From the NCBI GenBank assembly GCA_011390085.1, contig JAABTB010000025.1:1-13377 (forward strand): a stretch of DNA of 13,377 nucleotides, read 5' to 3'. The notes beneath the pieces are model-generated. The model did no database searches, was not told the origin of the DNA, and saw only the letters and a list, made by a program, of their open reading frames with translations. Shown piece by piece: positions 1 through 8,541 of the stretch. Within the stretch, counting starts at the first letter, position 1; each line of letters opens with the position of its first letter. This DNA comes from Desulfobacula sp. Its GTDB lineage: Bacteria; Desulfobacterota; Desulfobacteria; Desulfobacterales; Desulfobacteraceae. The position numbers and the translations under genes were made by a program.

Positions 1-605
1 AACTGATCCATTTGGCCGGGCTGAATCCCAGAATTATTGACGTGGATACTTTTGCCCTTCAGAATGCCTATGAAATTCTCCCCTATAAGAATACCGAGCA
101 GATAACCCTTTTGGCAGATATCGGGGCATCAAAAATGTCTTTGAATATTATTAAGGCCAATGCATCCCTGATGATGAGAGACAATATGTCCGGAACGAAT
201 CAGATTCTGGAAGAAATTTCCAATCAGTCCGGAATCACCATTGAAGAAGCTGAGCAGGCCTTGAACGGTGAAAAAAAGGGGATCGTCGACACAGGCACCA
301 TGGCATCCATTTGCTCAAAGGTGACACAGTCCTGGTGTTCGGAAATCTTTGAGGTGCTGAATACCTTTCAATCCGGCGGCAATAACGAAAAGGTTGAAAA
401 AATAGTATTAAGCGGCGGCGGCGTATCTGTTGACGGGTTCAAGGATTGCCTTCTTTCAGAGCTGGATGCGGATGTTTCAATGATTAATCCATTTGAAGGA
501 TTAATCATTAATGAAAAGAAATTTCCAGTCTCTTTTATAACCAAAGCGGCCCCCCAGGCCCCTATAGCCATTGGACTTGCATTAAGAAGAGTAGATGATA
601 AATGA
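1..605 (+). CDS. pilM: Type IV pilus assembly protein PilM, 3' part (5' end outside window)
   Basis: PilM is a cytoplasmic actin-like ATPase-fold protein that binds the N-terminal tail of PilN and forms the inner ring of the type IV pilus alignment complex. The reading frame is open to the left edge (first whole codon at base 3), so about 200 C-terminal residues of a protein usually near 350 are present. Visible marks are the second phosphate-binding motif (LLADIGASKMSLNII, about bases 110-154), the adenosine motif (IVLSGGGVSVDGF, about bases 402-440) and the family's NPF tripeptide (about bases 486-494). The TTG at base 12 is an internal codon, not a start. The stop TGA overlaps the pilN ATG in an ATGA junction, which indicates translational coupling. 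A strong inverted repeat lies inside the gene at 479-509. Identity is secure from both motifs and the pilNOPQ neighbours. Confidence 0.93.
   Translation, partial: LIHLAGLNPRIIDVDTFALQNAYEILPYKNTEQITLLADIGASKMSLNIIKANASLMMRDNMSGTNQILEEISNQSGITIEEAEQALNGEKKGIVDTGTMASICSKVTQSWCSEIFEVLNTFQSGGNNEKVEKIVLSGGGVSVDGFKDCLLSELDADVSMINPFEGLIINEKKFPVSFITKAAPQAPIAIGLALRRVDDK
479..509 (+). repeat. Perfect 12-bp inverted repeat within pilM
   Basis: The arms AATGATTAATCC (479-490) and GGATTAATCATT (498-509) are exact reverse complements around a 7-base loop (ATTTGAA). The RNA would fold into an AU-rich hairpin about 90 bases before pilN. No run of T follows, so it does not look like an intrinsic terminator. 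It encodes the conserved NPF region of PilM, so coding constraint could explain part of it. Confidence 0.6.
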
Positions 606-1207
606 TAAAGATCAATCTTTTACCCTTTAGGACAGCCAGAAAAAAAGAAAATATCCGACGGCAGATATCCATTTTTTTTCTGCTGATTCTTTTTACTTCG
701 GTTTTGATGTACTGGTATGCCCAGATCCTGGATAACCAGATCATAACGGTGAAGCAGAAAACCGAACAAGTCAATCAGCAGATATCAAAATACAAAGAGA
801 AAGCCGACAGGGTTGCTCAGATCAAAAATGATCTGAAAGCCCTTGATGAAAAGCTTGCGATTGTTTCGTCCTTAGAAAAACAAAAGGAAAAGCATTTTGT
901 TCTGTTCAAAAGTATGCCGGATCTTGTTATCCCTGAAAGAATGTGGCTTGAGAGTTTTAAAACAGACTCTACCGGCCTTACCATTAAGGGAATTGCCTTT
1001 GATAACCCGACCGTCGCAGAATTCATGGAAAAACTTGAGAAGTCAATGCTGTTCAGTAAAGTTGACCTGAAAGCGTCAAAGATGAAAATATTTCAGGACG
1101 ATGTAATGCTTAAATCATTTGAATTGCTTTGCCAAACCGGGATAACCCAGGAAGAAGGGAAAAAAGAAGATTTAAAAAAGGGTCAAAATGAGCAGCCTAA
1201 AAAATAA
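602..1207 (+). CDS. pilN: Type IV pilus inner-membrane protein PilN
   Basis: PilN is a single-pass inner-membrane protein. Its short cytoplasmic tail binds PilM, and its periplasmic part pairs with PilO to align the pilus motor with the outer-membrane secretin. The 201-residue product begins with the diagnostic PilM-binding motif INLLPFR (residues 4-10), then a basic stretch, one membrane segment (about 22-41), a coiled-coil stretch (about 45-95) and a ferredoxin-like periplasmic domain (about 105-180). The tail is highly charged and Lys-rich. The ATG overlaps the pilM stop by 4 bases, and the 3' end overlaps pilO by 20 bases. Length and layout are normal for the family. Confidence 0.95.
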   Translation: MIKINLLPFRTARKKENIRRQISIFFLLILFTSVLMYWYAQILDNQIITVKQKTEQVNQQISKYKEKADRVAQIKNDLKALDEKLAIVSSLEKQKEKHFVLFKSMPDLVIPERMWLESFKTDSTGLTIKGIAFDNPTVAEFMEKLEKSMLFSKVDLKASKMKIFQDDVMLKSFELLCQTGITQEEGKKEDLKKGQNEQPKK

Positions 1208-1841
1208 GATGGAAGCGTTCAAAGGAAAACTCGCCGTTACCTTTGAAAAAGTTGGAATGCTGACAAAGGTTCAACGCCTTCTGATGTGTTTGGCCACCTT
1301 TAGTATTCTCGGCGGAGGATATTATTATTTTGTTTTAATGCCGCGTCAGGAAGAATATACTATAGTTCAAAAGATTTATAAAACCCAGATAGACACACTT
1401 GCAATCTATAAAAAAAGAGCGGAAGAGATTCATATCTATGAAAAGAAAATGGCCGAAACCCTTGAGGCTTTCAACGAAGCCATGAAAGCGCTTCCGGACA
1501 AAAAAGAGATACCCTCCCTGCTGACAGGGGTTTCCAAGGCTGGAAGCAATGCCGGCCTGGCGTTTCACCTGTTTCAGCCTGAAAATGAAATCAACAAGGA
1601 ATTCTATAGTGAAATCCCCGTATCCATTAAGGTGGAAGGACAATATCATCAGATTGCAGATTTTTTCTTCCAGGTCCTTCATCTCAACAGAATAGTGACG
1701 ATCAACGATGTAGATGTAAAAAGCAAACCCGACGGGCAATCGCTTGAAATGAGCTGTAAGGCGGTTACTTATATGTTTGTGGAGAAACAAGCGCCTCCAC
1801 AGAAAGATCAGAAGCAGAAGGGGCAAATTAAAAAGACTTGA
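1188..1841 (+). CDS. pilO: Type IV pilus inner-membrane protein PilO
   Basis: PilO is the PilN partner: a bitopic inner-membrane protein whose periplasmic ferredoxin-like domain heterodimerises with PilN and contacts PilP. The 217-residue product has a short cytoplasmic N-terminus, one membrane segment (about residues 30-50), a periplasmic coiled coil (about 55-105) and a C-terminal fold. That fold includes the family-typical stretch on PVSIKVEGQYHQIADFF (encoded near 1618-1668). The start at 1188 lies inside the end of pilN. An ATG at 1209, just after the pilN stop, is an alternative that would remove seven residues without touching any domain. It sits fourth in the pilMNOPQ series, and its role is inferred from that order and architecture. 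Confidence 0.94.
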   Translation: MSSLKNKMEAFKGKLAVTFEKVGMLTKVQRLLMCLATFSILGGGYYYFVLMPRQEEYTIVQKIYKTQIDTLAIYKKRAEEIHIYEKKMAETLEAFNEAMKALPDKKEIPSLLTGVSKAGSNAGLAFHLFQPENEINKEFYSEIPVSIKVEGQYHQIADFFFQVLHLNRIVTINDVDVKSKPDGQSLEMSCKAVTYMFVEKQAPPQKDQKQKGQIKKT

Positions 1842-1846
1842 GAAAG

Positions 1847-2461
1847 ATGAATACTTCAAAAATTTCTTTTCTGGTGGTTTTGATAGGGTTGGCAATATTG
1901 TGTATTGCCTGTAATGATCAGGCAAATATAAGCGAACCTTCAGCTCCTGAAGTCGTTTCAGGGAAAATTTTTCCTCCGGTTCATCAAGATCAGACAGCAC
2001 CTGCGGAGCTTAAAACAGAAATACCGGCCCGAGCAATGCCTGAAGCAAGCAATCAAGGTCAGATTGAGCCCTTATTGATTGAAGAGAAAGCTGAATACTA
2101 TGACGCTAAAGGGAAAATTGATCCTTTTTTGCCGCTGATCCAGGAAAAAATAGAAGAGCCTCAGCCTGCTGCCGACGATAGTCCACAGAGAATCCTGACA
2201 CCCCTTGAAAAGATAGAATTGAGTCAGATTCGCCTTGTTGCCGTCATCATAATGGAAAAAAAGCGGATTGCCATGGTTGAGGAGGCCACCGGGAAGGGGT
2301 ATGAAATTACAATCGGAACTTTTATCGGTAGGAATCAAGGGACAGTTACTGAGATAAAAGATAGCAGCATTGTGGTGACGGAGCTTGTTAAGGATTTCAA
2401 AGGCAAGCTTAAAGAGCAGACTCAGGAAATAAAACTTCATAAAAATGATGATGAGGAGTGA
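1847..2461 (+). CDS. pilP: Type IV pilus lipoprotein PilP
   Basis: PilP is an inner-membrane-anchored lipoprotein that links the PilN-PilO pair to the N0 domain of PilQ. The 204-residue product has a hydrophobic signal ending in LCIAC, with Cys22 as the likely lipidated residue. The Cys at -3 makes this lipobox slightly unusual. A Pro/Glu-rich flexible linker follows, then the conserved DPF motif (near base 2120) and the C-terminal beta-sandwich (from LEKIELSQI onward, with GTFIGRNQGTVTEI). I chose ATG 1847. A TTG at 1838, overlapping the pilO stop, would add three residues and cannot be excluded. The gap to pilO is five bases. Confidence 0.92.
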   Translation: MNTSKISFLVVLIGLAILCIACNDQANISEPSAPEVVSGKIFPPVHQDQTAPAELKTEIPARAMPEASNQGQIEPLLIEEKAEYYDAKGKIDPFLPLIQEKIEEPQPAADDSPQRILTPLEKIELSQIRLVAVIIMEKKRIAMVEEATGKGYEITIGTFIGRNQGTVTEIKDSSIVVTELVKDFKGKLKEQTQEIKLHKNDDEE

Positions 2462-2462
2462 T

Positions 2463-4799
2463 ATGCCTTTTCCCCCGACAAAAAGATCAAACCCTATGAT
2501 AATGAATATTTTGAGTTTTCTTTTGACCGTATTATTTTTTGCAGGTTGCGTCTCACAGAAAACTGAAAATACAAAAACGGCTGAACAGGATCAGATAAAA
2601 TCCCAAACAGCGGAAACAAATTCCGAAGGTCTGGCCGGGCGGCAGATCACTGCCGTTCATGTGGATATGGCGGACCAGAAGATCATCGCTACGATCACGG
2701 GGAATCAGAAACTTGTCTATACCTCCATAAAACAATCCTTTCCTTTTGGAATTGCCGTTTATCTTCCAGAGGCCAAAATCTCTCCTGATCTCAGAACCAA
2801 TGTTAAGGAAAATGACGTTATCAGCGATGTGATTGTTGCCTATGCCGATAAAGAGACAACAACCGTCAAGATTGAGATTCTGCTAACAAAGGATCTTGAT
2901 TATGAAGTCACGGAAACCAATAATAGCTTGAAATTTTATCTTTCTCAGACTCTGGGCAAAGATAGGGTAGAAGATAAAAGCAGTCCGGAACCGCTTTTAA
3001 GCGTCGAGGATAAAAAATCAACCGCTGTTCCGGAAAATGCCGGCGAGCCAAGGATTCCAGCCCAGACCGCTACATTGACGAATATTGAGTTTAATTCAAT
3101 GGAGGATGGGAAGTCCAATATCGCTGTTGAAACCAATCACCCTGTAAAATATGATATTACACTGGGTGGCAAAGAAAAGATCTATTTGAATCTATACAAT
3201 ACCATCATTCCGGATCATCATAAGCGTCCCTTGCTGACTCAGTATTTCAAATCAGCCGTCGAAAGTTTAATGCCGGTGGAGGTCCCGGGTAAACAGAAAA
3301 ATTCAAAAATCGAAATTAATATCAGAGACCTTGTTCCCTATCGGGTTGTTCAAGATCAAAATACCATTTTGATGTATTTCGAACCAACCCTGCTTGAGCC
3401 ACCGGTTTTCGCCAAGGCAAAGAAAACCTCCGAGAATGAAGTCCGGAGCCAAACCATTGCACCTGATCCAAAAGCAGATATATCGCAGGCAAAGGCAATG
3501 GAATATGTTGAAAAGAGCAAAACCTTAGAGGAAGAGATATATGGCCCGCCTAAAAAATTTACGGGCGAAAAAATCAAACTGGATTTCTATGAGACCGATA
3601 TCAAAAATGTGTTCAGGATATTAAGAAGTGTGGGCGGGTTAAATTTTGCCATTGATAAAGACGTTGAAGGTAAAGTCACCTTGGCCCTGGAAGACCCGGT
3701 CCCCTGGGATCAGGTACTGGATCTTGTCCTGAAAATGAATAATCTTGGCCAGAAAAAAGAAGGGAATGTTATCCGGATTGCGACCCTTGATACTCTCAGG
3801 AAGGAAGAAAAATTTGTCCAGGATGCCATTGCGGAAAAAAAGAAATCCCTGGAAGATAAAGAAAGTTTTGAACCGCTGGTAACGGAATATATCCCCATAA
3901 ATTACTCAGATGCAGAAATAGATATCAAGCCTCATATTGACCAGATTCTCACAAAGGACCGGGGAAGAATCAGCGTTGATAAACGAACCAATATGATCAT
4001 TGTGACCGATATTCAACCGAAAATTGATCAGGCCAGGGAGACGATTTATCGCCTTGACAGGGTGACCCCGCAGATTATGATTGAAGCAAAAGTGGTTGAG
4101 GTCTCCAAGGCTTTTTCGCGTGAGCTGGGCCTTGGCCTGGGCTTTGCGAAAACTCAGGAGGCCTGGACAGGCAGGGATAGAGACTTCACGGTTGCTCTCA
4201 ATTATCCCACTTCTGCGCCGGTTAATACCGGATCCTTTAATTTTTACAATATTCTCGGGTCTAATTTTTTAAACCTGAAGGCTCAAATCGCAGCATCGGA
4301 AACCAAAGGTGATGTCAAGATCATTTCATCACCCAGGATACTCACGTTGGATAATAAAAAAGCAAAAATAAAACAAGGGCTTGAATTTGCTTATCTTGAA
4401 CGGGATGACTCAGGAGGATCCTCAGTTAAATTTAAAAATATTGATCTGCTGTTGGAAGTCACCCCCCATGTGACGCCGGATAAACGAATTTCAATGACCG
4501 TCTATTTGACAAAAAACGATGTTGATTCCATTACCAATGGTGTACCCTCTCTATCCACCAATGAGGCTGAAACCGAACTTTTGGTCAACGACAATGACAC
4601 TATTGTCATTGGCGGAATTGTTAAGACAACGGACAACAAAAATACTTCCGGAACGCCGGTCTTGTCCGGAATTCCAATCCTGGGACGACTTTTCCGTACG
4701 GATGGTAATATCGACAACAGAAATGAACTCTTGATATTTTTAACTCCGTCCATCATCCAGTTGGAGCAGAAGCGAAACAAGTATACGGCAGCGGATTAG
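2463..4799 (+). CDS. pilQ: Type IV pilus outer-membrane secretin PilQ
   Basis: PilQ is the outer-membrane secretin, a multimeric gated channel through which the pilus leaves the cell. The 778-residue product has a signal sequence, two AMIN peptidoglycan-binding domains (about 62-162 and 203-308), an N0/STN domain (about 370-446), an N1 domain (about 470-535) and the C-terminal secretin domain (about 560-765). The secretin signature is visible as DNDTIVIGGIV (710-720), followed by GIPILGRLF (736-744) and LLIFLTPSII (757-766). I chose ATG 2463 because GAGGAG (2453-2458) lies four bases upstream and pilP stops at 2461. In-frame ATGs at 2445-2451 would lie inside pilP. The signal ends in FFAGC (Cys29), a good lipobox, which is unusual for PilQ. 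The gene is complete. Its last four bases overlap the end of the opposing TPR gene. Confidence 0.95.
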   Translation: MPFPPTKRSNPMIMNILSFLLTVLFFAGCVSQKTENTKTAEQDQIKSQTAETNSEGLAGRQITAVHVDMADQKIIATITGNQKLVYTSIKQSFPFGIAVYLPEAKISPDLRTNVKENDVISDVIVAYADKETTTVKIEILLTKDLDYEVTETNNSLKFYLSQTLGKDRVEDKSSPEPLLSVEDKKSTAVPENAGEPRIPAQTATLTNIEFNSMEDGKSNIAVETNHPVKYDITLGGKEKIYLNLYNTIIPDHHKRPLLTQYFKSAVESLMPVEVPGKQKNSKIEINIRDLVPYRVVQDQNTILMYFEPTLLEPPVFAKAKKTSENEVRSQTIAPDPKADISQAKAMEYVEKSKTLEEEIYGPPKKFTGEKIKLDFYETDIKNVFRILRSVGGLNFAIDKDVEGKVTLALEDPVPWDQVLDLVLKMNNLGQKKEGNVIRIATLDTLRKEEKFVQDAIAEKKKSLEDKESFEPLVTEYIPINYSDAEIDIKPHIDQILTKDRGRISVDKRTNMIIVTDIQPKIDQARETIYRLDRVTPQIMIEAKVVEVSKAFSRELGLGLGFAKTQEAWTGRDRDFTVALNYPTSAPVNTGSFNFYNILGSNFLNLKAQIAASETKGDVKIISSPRILTLDNKKAKIKQGLEFAYLERDDSGGSSVKFKNIDLLLEVTPHVTPDKRISMTVYLTKNDVDSITNGVPSLSTNEAETELLVNDNDTIVIGGIVKTTDNKNTSGTPVLSGIPILGRLFRTDGNIDNRNELLIFLTPSIIQLEQKRNKYTAAD

Positions 4800-5551
4800 T
4801 TTAATTCATCCAGTCGTTTTTTGGCTTCCCTGGCAATCTGTGATGTCTCGGAAGCAAAATTCAATACGGTGCGCCATGATGCTTTTGCCTGGGTGAAATC
4901 GTTGATGCCTTCATAGGCTTTAGCCAGATCGGAATGAAGAATTGCAGCAGAAGGTTCCCTTTTCAGCTCCTGGTTAAGAAATTCAATCGCCTGCAGATGC
5001 TCCTTGGTTTCCAAATAAACAGAAGCCAGACCATGAATGGAGATGATAAATTTAGGGTTGATTTCCAGGGATTTCGTAAAATAAGAGATGGATTTCTCGT
5101 ATTTTTTCTGATGGAAATAGGCCCACCCCAAATTAGACAAAGGGATCTCCGGATAGGCATATATCAGATTTTTTGAAACATCTTCAAAACATTCAACGGC
5201 CAAGGACCATTTTTCCTGTTTCAGGTAGGCAGCACCCAGATTGTTTTTTGCATCGACATAGTCTTTTTTAAATTCCAGGGCCCTTTTAAAATGAGTTTCC
5301 GCCAGATCATATCGGTCCTTTGCCAGATAGACAAGTCCCAGGCTGTTATTCAAATAGGGGTCATCGGGTATGGTTTCATAGGCTTCCAAGAGGTTTTTGA
5401 GTGCTAATGAATAATTTCCGGCACTATAGAACCCTTCGCCGACTCTCTGGGTTGCAAGGGCGATTTCTTTTTTCCCCCCAGGATTCACAACCTGGGATGC
5501 ACATGAGGTCAAAAGCAGGAAGGAAACATATAGACAGCATAGATTTTTCAT
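4796..5551 (-). CDS. pilW: TPR lipoprotein, PilF/PilW-like type IV pilus pilotin
   Basis: PilF/PilW lipoproteins are outer-membrane pilotins that carry PilQ to the outer membrane and support its assembly. The 251-residue product has a lipoprotein signal (LLTSC, lipidated Cys17) and then an almost continuous row of tetratricopeptide repeats from about residue 35 to 240. The clearest repeats run 66-99, 100-133, 137-170 and 171-204. The segment IYAYPEIPLSNLGWAYF (130-146) matches the position of the family's characteristic Tyr-Pro insertion between repeats. A strong ribosome binding site (AGAGGAG, 5560-5566) lies eight bases before the ATG, and the ATG overlaps the stop of the LysM gene (ATGA). 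It is the last gene of the serS-thrC-LysM-TPR unit and converges on pilQ. The pilotin call combines lipobox, repeats and context. A generic TPR lipoprotein is the alternative. Confidence 0.78.
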   Translation of the reverse strand: MKNLCCLYVSFLLLTSCASQVVNPGGKKEIALATQRVGEGFYSAGNYSLALKNLLEAYETIPDDPYLNNSLGLVYLAKDRYDLAETHFKRALEFKKDYVDAKNNLGAAYLKQEKWSLAVECFEDVSKNLIYAYPEIPLSNLGWAYFHQKKYEKSISYFTKSLEINPKFIISIHGLASVYLETKEHLQAIEFLNQELKREPSAAILHSDLAKAYEGINDFTQAKASWRTVLNFASETSQIAREAKKRLDELN

Positions 5552-7032
5552 TTGAAGGACTCCTCTTGTATTATTGCCGCATCATGCTCGATGGATAGGA
5601 TTTTAACGTTTTCCTTTTGTAAATAGGCTGTTGCGGAAGCGCTTAAAGATTTAAGCGGTATGAAGAGTTTGTCCTGGTCTTGAACCGTATAGACACCCTC
5701 AAGTTTTTCAACCGTTTCCCCGGTAGAAAAAGACGGGTTTTGCCGGATTGAATACCCCAGCCGGGAAAATAAAAGAGCGATAATTTCATGCCCTTTAAGG
5801 TCAGGGGTTATGGAAATAATCTCAAACTCATTTTTTTCAAGGACCTCAAGGGCTGATCCGTAAACATTCCCGAAATTGATCAGTAAATCCGTTGAATCTT
5901 TTCGGATCACTCTGCCAAAAGATGCTTCAAGGCTGATATGATAGAGGGTGAACGGAATCTTTGCATCGGCCGTATAGTCGAACCCGGTCTGAGACAGAAG
6001 GGATTGGACCATTTTTTTTGTTTTCAGGGTGTTATTGCCATGGAGCGGGGCATTGTCGTTGCCTTTTGCTTTTTCCAGAGCATCGACCAGTAATTGGGTC
6101 TTTAGATTTTTCCAATACAACCGAATGCTTTCAACGAGTTCATCGCTCAGTGCATCCTCCGCAGTAATGATAATTCTTTGGTCATCGGCGGTTTGAATCA
6201 CCGGGGTAGCTGATAAATCAAGAAAATGGGCTGAATTGTTATCTCCTGGGAAATATAGTCTGCCCTGATTTAATAGGACGCCCCCGATAAGGGAGGAGTA
6301 TTTTTTCAAGCGGGCAAGCTGGTTGGCCTCTATATGGTGGTCTCTTGTTTCATCCTGCATTGCTTTGTTGTCTGCAGAGTTTTTGCTTAAAAGCGGCCTG
6401 AACCATGGCTGTGATCGGATCGAAGGGTCCGGTAAATAAATGTCCGTACCTTCATACAGGACATTAATATTTTGAATGTTCGGATTTGCCAGTTGAAAGA
6501 TTTTCAACCCTTCCTCGGACAGGCCCCCCGCTTTTTGTAAAAATGCTTTATCCATGAGGATTTCAGCCGTTTCTCCCTTCTGAACAATATGCTTTTTCAG
6601 AAAGGGCTGAAGGTCCGGATCTTCGGAAATGGTTGAAAATCTGATGATCGGAACGACCACATTCTTAGACGTGCTGAGATCATAGTCGGCTTTATTCACT
6701 TTTTTCAGTGGAATCAGAATATTAATATCCGGTTCAATGGCATCAATATTGCTAATATGGGGGTTTATCTCTTTAAAAATGCTGATGAAATGAGGAAAAT
6801 CCTTTTCCGAGATTTCCCCTTTTTTCCTGAGAATTTTATACAGCCAGTCATCTTTGGTCACTGTATAGGGTTCACAAAGGATATCTTCGCCTTTATAGCT
6901 TAAAATGGAATACCGTTTATAAGAGGTTTTGACGCTGCTGGTTTTTGACTGGGAAGGACAGGGAATGACAATACAGGCATATATGGACAGAATACTAAAA
7001 ATGAATAATTTTATTCCGGCATCTTTCTTCAT
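5548..7032 (-). CDS. LysM-domain envelope protein of unknown function
   Basis: This 494-residue protein has an N-terminal hydrophobic segment (about residues 6-25) that is probably a signal peptide or anchor. Two LysM-like peptidoglycan-binding modules follow, at about 55-110 (YTVTKDDWLYKIL ... INILIPLK) and 147-202 (KHIVQKGETAEILM ... DIYLPDP). Both are longer between their first and last strands than a classic LysM. The remaining 290 or so residues match no domain I can name. Only three bases separate the start from the thrC stop, and no Shine-Dalgarno sequence is visible, so expression probably relies on translation of thrC. The 3' end is coupled to the TPR pilotin gene. LysM proteins such as FimV and TsaP assist secretin assembly in other type IV pilus systems, so a similar role is a reasonable inference but is not shown by the sequence. 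Confidence 0.8.
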   Translation of the reverse strand: MKKDAGIKLFIFSILSIYACIVIPCPSQSKTSSVKTSYKRYSILSYKGEDILCEPYTVTKDDWLYKILRKKGEISEKDFPHFISIFKEINPHISNIDAIEPDINILIPLKKVNKADYDLSTSKNVVVPIIRFSTISEDPDLQPFLKKHIVQKGETAEILMDKAFLQKAGGLSEEGLKIFQLANPNIQNINVLYEGTDIYLPDPSIRSQPWFRPLLSKNSADNKAMQDETRDHHIEANQLARLKKYSSLIGGVLLNQGRLYFPGDNNSAHFLDLSATPVIQTADDQRIIITAEDALSDELVESIRLYWKNLKTQLLVDALEKAKGNDNAPLHGNNTLKTKKMVQSLLSQTGFDYTADAKIPFTLYHISLEASFGRVIRKDSTDLLINFGNVYGSALEVLEKNEFEIISITPDLKGHEIIALLFSRLGYSIRQNPSFSTGETVEKLEGVYTVQDQDKLFIPLKSLSASATAYLQKENVKILSIEHDAAIIQEESFK

Positions 7033-7035
7033 AAG

Positions 7036-8541
7036 CTATTCAGATACGTTTAATTTCAATTTTTCAGCGATTTTATCGGAAATTTCTTGTACAAATCGTT
7101 TGAAATCTTTTTCATTCAATCGTTTTTGTTGGGACGGGATCATATCCGGGTCATCCGGCAGTATCAGCGACGGCAGATTGATAAAATCAGGATTGGAATT
7201 GATCTTATAATCTTCAGGGATTTCAGACCTAAAATAAAGGTCCTGGAATTCTGAAAATTTTATGGCATGGGCCGTGGCGTCAAGAATAGCAGTTTCGTCG
7301 GCAGTGACAATTTTTTGCAAAAAAGCCTCTGCCAGCCCTGCAAGGCATTCGCCTCCCTGGGTACAGGCAATATGGCCGTTATGATTGGCCTGGAGTTGCC
7401 AATCCATAATGGACTGTTCAGTGACGCGGATAAAGAATACCTGCCGGCATCCGGCCATTTCATTGTATTTTTTTGAGATCTGTATGACCCGCGGCATGGA
7501 CACCGGATTTCCGATCATAGCAGCTTGGGCAACGCTGGGTTTTGTATTGACCGGCACAAATTTTCGTTTGGCTTCATCGGGTTCGAGATAATATTGGTAA
7601 ACAGGATCCGCATGTTCTGACTGGACACCGATGATTTTAGGAAGGGCATCAATGATACCGGCCTCAAAAAATTTAATAAAACCACTCATGACCGCCGAGA
7701 TATTTCCCGCATTCCCGATGGGAACGACGACAACTTTATCCTTCATTTTCCAGTCAAAATCCTGGGCAATTTCATAGGAATAGGATTCCTGTCCCAGAAT
7801 CCGCCAGGCATTTTTTGAATTCAAGAGGACAACGGAATACCGGGATGAAAGGGATTCAACAATTTTCATGCAGTCGTCAAAGACCCCCGGGATTTCGAAA
7901 ACCCTTGCCCCGCTCCCCAGAGGTTGCGACAATTGCTGAGAAGTGACCTTTTTATGGGGCAAAAGAACGGCGGATTTGATCAAAGGACCCAGATAGGACG
8001 CATAGAGGGCTGCTGAGGCCGAGGTGTCCCCGGTGGAGGCGCAGACGGCAATAACGTTGGAGATCCGTTTTTGATCAATGAGGTATTTGATGCTGGACAA
8101 GGCGCTGGCCATTCCGCGATCTTTGAAGGAGGCACTGGGGTTCTGGCCGTCATTCTTGTAAAAAAAGGACAGACCGACTTTTTCTTTCAGCCGGGCATTG
8201 GCTTCCACAACAGGGGTATGACCTTCTCCAAGATAGATGATGGATTCCAGGGGAATACAGGAGCCGATGAATTCATGATACCGGTAAATTCCTTTGAGGG
8301 CCGGAATTTTGAGCATTCTTCGGAAATCAAATATTTTTTGCCAGACCGGACCCGGGATTTTTTTTAAAGATGAGGCATTTCGGTCATGAATGAGCAGGAC
8401 CTCCTGGCAGGAAGGACAGACATATAAAAGCTTATCAACGGGATATTGGGCGTCACATCCGAGGCACTGGTAATATAATTCACCCTTAGCTCCGGGTATG
8501 ATATAGGGTTTGATATCTTCCGGGAAATAATCAGGCATCAT
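7036..8541 (-). CDS. thrC: Threonine synthase (PLP-dependent)
   Basis: Threonine synthase converts O-phospho-L-homoserine to L-threonine using pyridoxal phosphate in the cytoplasm. The 501-residue product starts with a zinc ribbon (Cys26, Cys29, Cys42, Cys45), a feature of some thrC subfamilies. GEGHTP (105-110) comes next, then the PLP lysine in PSASFKDRG (Lys140). The phosphate-binding loops ASTGDTSAS and GNAGNIS (about residue 280) follow. At 501 residues it is longer than the roughly 350-430 of common bacterial enzymes. The excess includes an extended C-terminus (from about residue 445) ending in a charged helix. The start lies inside the end of serS (11-base overlap). A second ATG one codon in (8538) is equally possible. 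Cysteate synthase and other fold-type II PLP enzymes are relatives, but threonine synthase is the best reading. Confidence 0.87.
   Translation of the reverse strand: MMPDYFPEDIKPYIIPGAKGELYYQCLGCDAQYPVDKLLYVCPSCQEVLLIHDRNASSLKKIPGPVWQKIFDFRRMLKIPALKGIYRYHEFIGSCIPLESIIYLGEGHTPVVEANARLKEKVGLSFFYKNDGQNPSASFKDRGMASALSSIKYLIDQKRISNVIAVCASTGDTSASAALYASYLGPLIKSAVLLPHKKVTSQQLSQPLGSGARVFEIPGVFDDCMKIVESLSSRYSVVLLNSKNAWRILGQESYSYEIAQDFDWKMKDKVVVVPIGNAGNISAVMSGFIKFFEAGIIDALPKIIGVQSEHADPVYQYYLEPDEAKRKFVPVNTKPSVAQAAMIGNPVSMPRVIQISKKYNEMAGCRQVFFIRVTEQSIMDWQLQANHNGHIACTQGGECLAGLAEAFLQKIVTADETAILDATAHAIKFSEFQDLYFRSEIPEDYKINSNPDFINLPSLILPDDPDMIPSQQKRLNEKDFKRFVQEISDKIAEKLKLNVSE

Noticed and set aside
1335..2000. 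Long open frame (221 codons) on the - strand across pilO and pilP
   Set aside because: It is antisense to two well-recognised genes, has no ribosome binding site and resembles no protein family; it is a shadow frame.
4592..4611. Perfect 8-bp inverted repeat with 4-base loop (CAATGACA / TGTCATTG) in pilQ
   Set aside because: It falls on the conserved secretin residues NDTIVI, so it is likely a by-product of coding; the stem is short and has no T-run.
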